The position numbers were made by a program, and so were the translations under genes. The notes beneath the pieces were generated by a model. It was not told the DNA's origin, did no database searches, and saw nothing but the letters and a program-made list of their open reading frames with translations. Below are positions 1 to 9,088 of a stretch of DNA of 40,712 nucleotides, piece by piece (the first letter of the stretch is position 1; every line of letters starts with the position of its first letter). Location of the stretch: assembly GCA_027604005.1 (NCBI GenBank), contig JADGJT010000204.1:1-40712 (forward strand), given 5' to 3'. This DNA comes from Dinochytrium kinnereticum. Lineage: Eukaryota > Chytridiomycota > Chytridiomycetes > Chytridiales > Chytridiaceae.

Positions 1-86
1 CGGGATGAAGACATGGAGCCGCAGCTCCCCACTGTGAACTCGATGATACGGGATGAAGACATGGAGCCGCGGCTCCCCGCTGTGAG
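1..86. repeat. 48-bp tandem repeat, about 1.8 copies
   Basis: The first 48 bases, starting CGGGATGAAGACATGGAGCC, are repeated from position 49 with two substitutions (A to G in the GCAGCTCC and CCACTG parts) until the match fades near 86. The window edge cuts the array, so more copies may lie to the left. I see no coding frame that uses it. Confidence 0.85.
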
Positions 87-286
87 GAGAGTTAAGTGGT
101 TCAGGGTAACAAGCGAGGGGGGTAAGGGAAGAAAAGAAAGGAGATGAGTGAGTGTGGAGTGGTGAAAGACAGGGACGAGGTGGATTAAGTCCCAGAACAC
201 TCACCTGTGGTGGAAAATGCCAACTTCATCAATATCTCAGGTGCTGTGGGCAGGCTCCTCTCCAACGGAACTGGGGCGGAGACTTA

Positions 287-352
287 CTGGCCATGACTGG
301 ATGGACTGCAATCGCTCGCCTGGCCATGACTGGATGGACTGCCATCGCTCGC
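287..352. repeat. 33-bp tandem duplication
   Basis: Two adjacent 33-bp copies (287-319 and 320-352) differ by one base (CTGCAATCG versus CTGCCATCG). Because 33 is a multiple of three, the repeat is open in several frames and inflates the 154-codon plus-strand ORF and the 127-codon minus-strand ORF around it. Neither ORF resembles a protein family I know, so I do not call a gene here. Confidence 0.85.
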
Positions 353-1276
353 CTGATGCAAGTGGGGAGGCTCTTGAAATTTTGGGAGGATAATGATGTT
401 CCTTCCTGTTCCTTTGTCCATTCTCATGTTTGGGGGTGTGGGATGAATGGGAGACCGCTAGCTTGGGTTGAAGTTCCACCAAATGGATCCAAGGGAGTGG
501 GAATCCCATTTTGGCCCTTTGTGGGTTTGGAAAACTTGTACGATTGGAGATCGTCAAAATTGAAATTTTGTGCACTAGTAGAAATGCAGGGCATTCGCTG
601 GCCAAGGTGTGAATAAACATTATGACATCAATGTAAATAGACTTTAAATTGAGTGCAATGAACGGGAGTTAGTTAACAGGGGCAAAAGAAGAACTGGGAC
701 AAGAGGAAAAAGCATACCCGTTGAAGTACAACAGAGGCCTTGAGGCCCACTCAACCAAGAGAATATGGGCCCAAAGAGAGCCTCTGTCCTGCTCTCCTTT
801 TTACACGTGAGGATCTTGTCTCCTTCAACTTCACCCGCATCATTTCTTTGATTGGTGGGTCACTTGCCAAGAGAATTGGATATGAGAGATAGTCACAAAG
901 CAGCAGTGGTTCTCATGGATGCGTGGCCTTTCTCCCATGCCTTCTTCCCACAGCCTCCCTCCCTTCCTCCCTTCTTCCCATGGTCTGCCTCCTCCACCTT
1001 CCTGCGCGCTGCCTCCACCTCTCTCCTGTCTGCAAGTGCCTTCTTCCCACACAGACAGAGCATTCATTCAAAAAGGGTCAACACAATAACAATAGCCACA
1101 ATCCACCTGACTGATACATAGAGGCTTATACTTTCTTCATCATACCTTCTGATGTTGGTGATTTTTTGGTCTCGCCAAAGTCCCCCCTCATTTTGCACCA
1201 GTCACAGTAAAAATAAGCAAGGCTCGAGCCCAACTTCTTTTTTCTTTTTTTTTTTCGTTTTTGTTCTTCAATGCAG
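353..1276. other. Stretch without a recognisable gene
   Basis: No recognisable protein, RNA gene or mobile-element domain was found. The stretch contains a pyrimidine-rich CTCC/CTTC-type segment at about 945-1030 and a T-run with a good splice-acceptor look at 1238-1276. It may hold upstream exons or introns of a plus-strand gene whose last exon could be 1277-1381, but I could not build a credible upstream exon. Confidence 0.4.
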
Positions 1277-1381
1277 ATTGACTCTATGGACGATATGGGT
1301 TGGGAAACTGTGATCGACCAGCGGGGAGGGGATGAGGAAGGGCGAAGGGGATCAAGCGAGGTTGAGAAAGATCATGTATAA
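1277..1381 (+). CDS. Possible terminal exon of an unidentified gene
   Basis: A polypyrimidine tract (TTTCTTTTTTTTTTTCG...TTCTTCAATGCAG, ending at 1276) is followed by 34 open codons and a TAA at 1379-1381. The peptide starts IDSMDDMGWETVIDQ and continues as a charged Gly/Glu/Arg-rich tail, which looks more like protein than random translation. It lies convergent to the NIPA gene, 231 bp from that gene's stop. No upstream exon could be joined with confidence, and an internal ATG (1286) could also start a very short ORF. This is an inference from splice-site shape and composition only. Confidence 0.25.
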   Translation: MDSMDDMGWETVIDQRGGDEEGRRGSSEVEKDHV

Positions 1382-1612
1382 AGTAACTAGAGATAACACG
1401 GACATAATAATGCTTTTTGTAAAAAAAAAAAAAAAGCAGCCAAGATATTGAATGAATCTGCTGGGACGGGTGGGGAGAAGCGAGAGGGAGAGGAATCGGA
1501 CCCAAACGGTCAAAAAAAAAACAAAAAACCCCCCCCCAGAGAAACAGACAAACAAATAACAACATAAAATAGAAAAGATTAAGAGAGAATTGATTAGACC
1601 CCCGAGACCCCA

Positions 1613-3198
1613 TCAAGGTTTAACCTCCGCATCCAGCAACACCTCCTCACTCGTTCCAAAAGGTGCAGCGGCATCCAACAACATTGCCGCAGATGTTTCC
1701 GACCCCTTCCTCTTCGGTGCATTCCACTTGGACGGCGCACCATTCAGCGGCATGACGTGGGACGCCAGCTGCAGCGCCTCCTCATCGCTCTGGCTGTTGG
1801 GCATGCTCACGGACGTATGTGGTGGAGGCGGAGGGGGAAGGATGGGAACGATCAGATCATCCTCCTTGACCGCGATCTCTGTGGTCGCAGCAGGTTTCTG
1901 ACCAGACATTGTCCTGGGTGTCATCTCATTGGCAGAGTGAGTCGACTGCCCACCGGCACCGACATCATCCTCATTCGGAGATCGATTTCTCCTGGCCGTG
2001 TTGGACCTCGGTGTCGTCCCACCTGATGAGAGAGACGAGGTCCGTGCCTGAAGATTCAGGTCATTGGATCTCGCCAGCTGAAGCGAGTAGGCAAAGAGAA
2101 GCGCCACGCCTCCGACGATGACGAGGAACCCGACGAGCGCAGAGACGGCGGCGAGGGCGGAGTCGAACATGAAATCACGGAGAAGGATGGCGCTGCAGAG
2201 GAGGGTGGCGGTGGTGAAGAAGACGTAGTAGACGGGGGTGACGATGGCGGTTGAAAAGATGTTGAGAGCCTTGTTAAGGTAGTTGATCTGCATGACGCCA
2301 GAGAGGATGACAAAGATGAGGAGGGGGTACATGCTCCATTCCTTGAACTGATTCGCCTCGGGGTTGGCGACGCCGTAGACGACAGCGGATCCAAAGCCCT
2401 GCATGGACACCACGACAAAGGAGCCAATGATGGAGCAGATGGAGATGTAGATGAGCGGCCAGCGCTCACCCCACCTCGGTGCCGCATAGAAGATAAGGTA
2501 GGCCAGCCCGATGGCGTTGACGAGAAAGTAGGCGATGAAGATGGGATCCAGCGCAAAGTTCCAGAAGCTCTGAATGGTGGTGGTGGTGTTGCTTACGGGG
2601 GCATTGACGACGAGGAGAATGGCTCCAAGGATGCATTGGGCGCAACCAATCTTTGCGCTAAAGTTAAGCTTTTCCTTTAAGAAAAAGTCAGACATGATGG
2701 CTGAGACCACCACCGAGACGGCCCCAAGCGGGGTGACCAGAATGGCAGGTGAAAAGGCGTAAGCAGCAACGTTGCAGAGCTCCCCGATCAGCACTGGGGG
2801 AAAAGAGAAGGAAAAAGAGAACGGGTTAAGAGGGATAGATCAAGAGTTCTATTGCCAACGATGGGGGCTGCTTGAATGTGCAAGGCGAGATGTGATATTT
2901 GAACCCAACGGTGCGTTCCCTTTCTACTTCCGCAAGGCATGCGATTGCGCAAACACAAAAAAAAAAAGCATCACATCAACTACTCACTCAGAATCAAGCC
3001 CGTCCACCAGAGAGGGTTCTTCAGATAGCCATGGCCCTGACCGGGCCGCTTGTTGTCGGCAATGTTTGAATCCAGCAGGCCTCTCTTCTTCAGAACAAAC
3101 GACGAGCCAATGAGGAAGGCCGAGCCGACAGCGAGCGAGATGCCGACGACCTTGTGCCATACGGGAAAGTCGTCCCTTGACGAAGAAAGGCCACCCAT
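1613..3198 (-). CDS. NIPA-family magnesium transporter
   Basis: Two exons, 3198-2988 and 2793-1613, join into a 463-aa protein; the 194-nt intron is GTGAGT..CCCCCAG. The junction restores the family sequence GLILMLIGELCNVAAYAF. The N-terminal part has the NIPA pattern (GLALAVGSAFLIGSSFVLKKRGL-like helix, then WWTGLILM, then PAILVTPLGAVSV), followed by about seven more hydrophobic helices up to residue ~300. Known family role: Mg2+ transport at plasma or endosomal membranes. The last ~150 residues form a Ser/Pro-rich cytoplasmic tail with a run of eight prolines, not conserved and probably regulatory. ATG at 3198 is chosen because the first helix follows directly. It is divergent from the methyltransferase-like gene at 3859. 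Confidence 0.93.
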
Positions 3199-3858
3199 GG
3201 TGGAGGAGCACGGTCGTCTCTAGGGAGGAGGGGGAGGAAGTGCGTGTTGTGTGTGTGTGTGGGTTAGGGGGGTAGGGGCTAGGGAAGGGATAATTAATGA
3301 ATGAATGAATGCGAGGGAGGATAGGGATGGAGGGATGGGGTGTGAGGTGATGTGAGGTGAGGGGAAGAGGTGTGAGGGAGGGAGGGAGGGAGGCAGGCCA
3401 ATTAATTAATTATAAGTATAATTATAATTATAAAAATTATTATTATTTTATTTATTTATTTATTTATTAATTGGGCGGACAGAGTCACAGACAGACAGAC
3501 AGACAATTAATTAATTAATTAAATAATTAAATTCTTTTATTTTATTTATTATTTATTCATTTATTATTCATTTTATACATATATTTTATTTATTGGGTGC
3601 AATGACCGTGTGTCACCCTCGTATCTTCCATCGGATCTCCCTCCCTGCGGTACTGCTCCTGTTCCCAATGGATCCAACAAAAGTGAAAGCGCAGTTGAGT
3701 TCTATGGTGGCACAGACAAATCAAGTCACCAATTTGGTTTGAAATAAATAAATGAATAAATAAATAAATAAATGAATGTGAGGCAGCATCGATAATAATA
3801 TTAAATATTCCCTAATAATACATTCACTACATACATATCAATAATAATAATAATAATA
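3199..3858. repeat. Microsatellite-rich divergent promoter region
   Basis: Between the NIPA start and the methyltransferase-like start lies a patchwork of simple repeats: (GT)n near 3245-3260, (GAAT)n at 3294-3310, GAGG/GGGA-rich tracts to 3395, (AATT)n and (ATTT)n blocks at 3400-3470, (CAGA)n at 3488-3505, more (AATT)/(TTTA) at 3505-3590, (AATAAATG)-type repeats at 3740-3780, and (AAT)n at 3841-3858 running directly into the ATG. No gene is visible. It must carry both promoters, but no specific factor site can be named. Confidence 0.8.
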
Positions 3859-4662
3859 ATGCTCTACACCACACCATCGCCCCTCATGCGTCTGCACACG
3901 CTCGGCGACCACGACGGCCTCATGCGCGCCCTCAACGCTGGGCCCCCATCGCCGCTCTGCTGTCTTTCCCTCAACGCCCTCCTCATCGCAACCATCGTCA
4001 AGCATCTCAACGCCTCTCTGCCTCACCAGCAGCAGCATCAACAACAACAGCAACAACACCAACAGCCATTCGCCTCTCTGCCTCAACAACAACAACAACA
4101 ACAACAACAACAACCTCCCTCCAACCACCACCCACAACCTCCATCCACCTTCCTCCATGTCCTCTCCATCGGTTCTGGCTCTGGACTGCTCGAGTGGCTC
4201 ATCCAAACTCACAAGGACCTCTCACCTCTCATCAAGGTCATCGGATGTGATGTCGCTCCCGTGAACGTGTTTCTTCCAGGCTCACAATTCATCTGCCTGC
4301 ACCAAAAGGAGGGTCAAGAGTATCACAACCTCAAGTGTCTCTATTCTCCAGAAGATGCCTCCTCCTCCTCCTCCTCCTCCTCCTCCTCCCAGGATCCATT
4401 GGCACGTCAAACGGTGTTTTGCTTGTTCTCAAGTTACCTGAGGCGACCCGACCTCGTTTCAACCTTCATGTCGCTCTTCCCACATGTCAACGCCGTCATC
4501 CTGGTCGGTCCAAGAGCAGAAGACCCTCTTCTGATCGATCCCACTGTCGCCAACCTCTTCAACAACGCCTGGACCCAACATCCCTTCTCCTCACCATCAT
4601 CATCAGACGGAGGTCTGAAGCCTTGGGAATTCGCGCGCGTCTTTCAACGTGCATCATTGTAG
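3859..4662 (+). CDS. Methyltransferase-like protein with polyQ/polyS tracts
   Basis: Single-exon 267-aa ORF. Residues 101-115 (VLSIGSGSGLLEWLI) match motif I of class I SAM-dependent methyltransferases, with the acidic GCD about 20 residues later where the SAM ribose-binding acid is expected. A predicted strand-loop sequence (NAVILVGPRAEDP) and a C-terminal PWEFARVF follow. This resembles uncharacterised fungal methyltransferase-like proteins; substrate unknown. Low-complexity insertions interrupt the fold: Gln-rich runs at about 58-69 and 76-85 and a Ser run at about 168-177, all encoded by near-pure CAA/CAG or TCC repeats. It has no introns although most neighbours are intron-dense. ATG at 3859 directly follows an (AAT)n microsatellite, so the next Met (residue 10) is an alternative start. 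Confidence 0.65.
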   Translation: MLYTTPSPLMRLHTLGDHDGLMRALNAGPPSPLCCLSLNALLIATIVKHLNASLPHQQQHQQQQQQHQQPFASLPQQQQQQQQQQPPSNHHPQPPSTFLHVLSIGSGSGLLEWLIQTHKDLSPLIKVIGCDVAPVNVFLPGSQFICLHQKEGQEYHNLKCLYSPEDASSSSSSSSSSQDPLARQTVFCLFSSYLRRPDLVSTFMSLFPHVNAVILVGPRAEDPLLIDPTVANLFNNAWTQHPFSSPSSSDGGLKPWEFARVFQRASL

Positions 4663-4697
4663 ATTGCTTCAATTTAAATATTTTATTTTATGCTCAG

Positions 4698-4809
4698 CTC
4701 TGGCCCATGAAAAAAACAAAGGCAACATCAACTCTTCAATGCTTCAAAACAACCTCTGGCCCATGAAAAAAACAAAGGCAACATCAACTCTTCAATGCTT
4801 CAAAACAAC
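4698..4809. repeat. Perfect 56-bp tandem duplication at the POM152 3' end
   Basis: Positions 4698-4753 and 4754-4809 are identical 56-bp units beginning CTCTGGCCCATGAAAAAAAC. The right copy includes, on the minus strand, the last six codons of POM152 and its stop codon (4792-4794). The left copy carries the same codons and stop again as downstream untranslated sequence. The unit lies in the short convergent space between the methyltransferase-like gene and POM152. Confidence 0.95.
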
Positions 4810-7800
4810 GTTTGCGCCCTCCGGGGAGCGTCCGACTCTGGGGTATCCGCAGTATCGGTCATTCACAGCCACCACATTGAAAACGCCTTCTTGGCTAGTG
4901 ACAATAACATACTAAAAAGGAATAACAGGGGGGGGGGGGAAAGGTTAGCCCTGCACAACAGATAAAGCAGAAATGAAAAAAGATGTCCGTTCTTTTTCTT
5001 TTTCTTTTCTTTTCTTTTTTGCAAAGGCACATCCATTCACCTGCTTAGATTCAATTCCGGACACGGTAAACGTCTCAAAAGTCTCGTCCGATCCACCCTT
5101 CTTAGTCGACGGCATGTCAAACGCCGAGGCAAGATTCAACTCTGTTCTCCGGTAAGTGAAGCTGAACGGCGGTTCTCCCTTAAACTCAATGACGATGGAC
5201 GCCTCATCGCCTACATGCAAAAAAGGGGGAAAAAAAAAAAGAAATCAGATCCAGGCAAAGAAAGAAACGTGCAAAAAAGAAAAGAAAGAAAGAGAAAAAA
5301 AAAGGGGGGGGGACCCGCTCAACACAAATGCCTCTACCTTCCCGAATATCCTCAACAAGATCATACCCCCCATCCACAATAGCACTGGGAAGCTCATGAA
5401 TCACATGCAAAAGATTCGTCGGCCTCGTGCAACACTTGAGCTGATTACAAACACTCCGAACGTTCACGGTCCCCGCCTCCGACGCAAAGAAGATCAGAAT
5501 CGGGTCCTCAAACGTCACCTCCTTCACCTCCCCCCCATCAAAATCATACGAAACAGTGAACGGAGGCGTCCCCTGCAAAGTATAAGTAATGATATCCCCA
5601 ACACAAACACTCGCAGGCGTCAAGCTCGATATCCTCGCCACATCCGACACCTGAACAACAACAGAGGTGTCAGCAGCGTCTCGATCAAACATTCGCTCGC
5701 ATCCCGAAGCATCCTGAATCAACACCAGCTGGATCTTGTACCGCCCCGTAGAGTTTAACGCAGGAGGTTTGAATCGATACGACGAGGTGGTGATGTTGCC
5801 CACACGAATAATATCGCGAGGATAATTCTCGTGTTTAAGCTCAATCACCAACTCAAAGGGCGCTGTCCCTTCAAGCTGCAGCTGAATGCCTCCCTCCGCA
5901 TCATCCCCAACGCATTGGAAGAGACGGTCGTCGCTACCCACAAACACAGCGTTAGGCTTGCGAACCACACGCTGAAGCACCGAGATCGCATCCTTCGGTG
6001 TGGCGCCATCAACGGTCTTGTAATTAAAATCGGTGATATGGTTAAACCGATAGACATGCTCTCCAGGATGAACGGTATCCAAAGCGAGTCTCGCAACCTT
6101 CGAGGTGAACTTTTCTTCAAGGGCAACCGTCTTCTCCTTGTTGGTGGCCCCGTTCTTGAACAAATGGGTGTAGGTCAATGAAAACGGTTGCTTGCCAGAA
6201 AGAAGAAGCTCGAGGTGGTCATCGGAACCCTCACAAACGCTCCTTCGGATATGGTTTCCATCCAGGACGTTGGAATACTCGGATGCCCCAATGCTTACAC
6301 TGGGCCTCGGAATCAAAGATACTATGGGAAATAGATTCGAATCAGCACAAAATATCGAAATTTCTCCAACCTTCACAATCTGTTGGAGGAATAATTACTC
6401 CCGCACAGTACTTGTCTTTAACATCAGTTAGCTTATAAAAGCCAGCTTCCGAAACCTGAAGGCTGGAATTAGCAACACAAAAACGAGGCTCAAGCTGCGT
6501 ACCCTAATGCCATCAATCTCAGAGGCATCAAGAATCTCCTTTTCAGTCTTAGACCTTTCTTCAATGTATTTCAAGGAAAATGGCCGCCTTCCAAGAAAAA
6601 AAACAAACGGTATATATAAGCAAAAAATATCAAATTAATATGACGCACCTTCCAGCCAGATTGATCGGGATGGAAACAAATGAACCATCCAAAAGAGATA
6701 AAGGTCGAGGGCACTTGAAGCTGACTGTGGGCCGCTGAGCCAAAACTTCAATAGTCACATCGGGAGTATCCAGTTGCCAGCTACATCCGTTTGCATCAGT
6801 GATATCTGGACAATAATCAGAATGAGCAATGAAAAAAAAAGAAAATAACTTAAAAAAAAAAAAGGTGAAATGAACAGCAACGAGCCCTACCAATTAAATC
6901 CAAAATATAAGTCCCCGGTGCAGAAAGGGGAGGAGTCTTGACTTTTATCGTTGGGTCTATAACATTTTTCTCCACAAACTGCTTCTTGGTTGCGTCGAAC
7001 ATCAGCTCATACGTGACGGTCCAAGGCCCGCTACCAGAAAGAGCAATCTCCAATTCAAGCGTGTCATTCACACAGACTAAATGTCTGTCTAAAGAATTCG
7101 TGAACCATGCCTTTGACTGCGGATGGATGATTTGCGTGATCGTGACATCCTTAATTGGAATCCCTTCATTGTACGTTGCATCCCCAACCTAAGAGCACAG
7201 CATATTTAGAAAGCTAAAGAGGTGGAGCATGCAATTTAAAAAGCATATAAATACCTTTTTAAATTCATAAATGTAAGTTCCTGGTTTCGAAGGCTTGAAA
7301 GACAACGTGTCGCGAAGTTTATACACATCCGCAAATTTCTTTGTCCGCGTATCGCCATACACCTCATCATACTCAATCCAAAACGGCGGTTCGCCGGTTA
7401 AAGAAACGTTCACAAGAGCGCCAATCGCCCCAACACAGCTCTGCTCGATCGGCTCAGCGGAAACAGAAAGCGACGGAGGAAGCGTCTGCTGAACGTGACA
7501 GGTGGATGGCAGCTCAATAATGCCCGAGCAGTAAGAGTCCTGAACAGATTTCAGCACATAGATTCCTGGTTCGGAGACGGAAACATCCAGAATGCGTGAC
7601 GAAGCCATCATCTTCATATCCTTGCTTTCATTCAACGGTGCAGATGGCTTTGAATAACCCAAGACAAGATCCCAGGGGCCATCTCCTTCAAGGAGCACAG
7701 GAAGTTTGGCAGATATTGGATCAGGCCCGGAGCGGATTTTGATGGAGTCGCAGCTCTTAAACTTTGCTTTCGGTCTCCTATGACTATCGATAACAAATAT

Positions 7801-9020
7801 GTCCGGCTTTAAATCATTTTCATCGGAGCCTCCGTCAGGGTAGAGTTTGTCCGGATACACCATCGTATTGTTTCGTCCATCGAGAACCGAGTGAATCTTG
7901 TAGAAGAAGGGTCCCTCAACATCCAGTCGAAGTTCCGTCGAAAGAGTCATGGTCCTCGGGCTCAGAGATCTTAGACGCGCCCCAATCGCCGCATCATCAG
8001 CGTCCTTCAAAGGGCCACCAATGGTTACAAGATCATCGATACTATCGGAGACGAGGAAAAGCTGCGCCTTCTCTTTTGCCGATTCCTTGAAATAAGAAAC
8101 GGACAGCGGCGGGGTTCCCGTAACCTCTGCCGACACGTCAACAATGGAGTCTACGCAACGATCCAGTGTCCTCTGACTATCGCCATCCGGAAGAATCCAT
8201 CGCACAGAAGGGCATCTCACAATCTCTGCCCAAGAATTGATGATCTTCCCTTCATTGCCACTGCTCTCTGTAATGCGCTGAATCCGGCAAATACCAGGCT
8301 CTCCAATAGGGATATAGTAGAGTCCAACATGTCTTCCGGTTCGACGATTTTCGTCCGCACTGATGGTCACCTTGGATATGTTCTTTGAGCCATCAAACCG
8401 GAAGCATTCAAGCTCAATTTCCCACGGTGAGGTTCCCTTTATCAGGATGGGTATATCTATGGAGCTTCGAGATGCCTTCAGGCAGTACGATGTTGCGTTG
8501 GGGTTGAGTTTGACAATAGTAGGAGGGAGAACATGCACCACATGTGATCCAACAATGTGGGTGCCATCGGTTTCTAGATGCAGACAATCAACGCAAAACC
8601 CTAAAATGCTGCTCTTATTCTTACCAACTTTAGCGAACTTGTCCGTTTTAATCGGCGTGGAGGTGTAAGGGTCATAGTAGGATTCCTCAGGAGTTTCATT
8701 CTTCTACCTCTGCTTTAGCACAGATTACGCCAACAACTGACACCTACGCTCAAAAATCCCATCAGACCAGAGTTCAGCAATATGGCCATCGTTATAAACA
8801 GCAAAGTCATGGGAAGACTGGTCGTCAAACGCGGCACCTTGTACAGCATGAGTCCAAGCAAAAACACTGTATCCAGGAAGCACCAAAGGCCCCACTGGAA
8901 GTAGGTCAACCCAACGCCAGAGAAAACGCTGGACACGGCATGATGGGCTTTCAACGCAATGATGCCCAACAGGATGGCCCCAGCGACCTGCCTCTGCGCA
9001 ACTCCATCAAGGCGGTGCAT
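4792..9020 (-). CDS. POM152: Nuclear pore membrane nucleoporin POM152
   Basis: Ten exons can be joined in frame: 9020-8748, 8703-8625, 8573-7255, 7188-6891, 6805-6649, 6587-6503, 6455-6371, 6321-5338, 5210-5041 and 4911-4792, giving 1189 aa (yeast 1337). The N-terminus has hydrophobic segments at residues ~10-85 with the conserved VPRLT between them. Then HIVGSHVVHVLPPTI leads into NPNATSYCL, as in yeast Pom152. The rest is a string of Ig-like repeats of the luminal domain, each marked by G-x-PPF/PW-x-(V/I)-x-Y and a closing PG-x-Y, and the protein ends with the typical DRYCGYPR. Known role: integral membrane ring of the nuclear pore. Start: the frame is open back to 9131, but the only usable ATG is at 9020. 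It lies 68 bp downstream of the RAV1 stop on the same strand. Confidence 0.93.
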
Positions 9021-9088
9021 GGGGTTAACCAGAAAAATGAAAGGATTTTTGGACAACTCGGACACTTTTGGCTTGCAGCAATATATAT

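Noticed and set aside
152..620. Overlapping plus (154 aa) and minus (127 aa) open frames
   Set aside because: Both are inflated by the 33-bp repeat, show no family features, and neither has a convincing partner exon.
2056..2556. 166-aa Ser/Pro-rich minus frame inside the NIPA gene
   Set aside because: It is an out-of-frame shadow of the transporter exon, whose own translation is clearly conserved.
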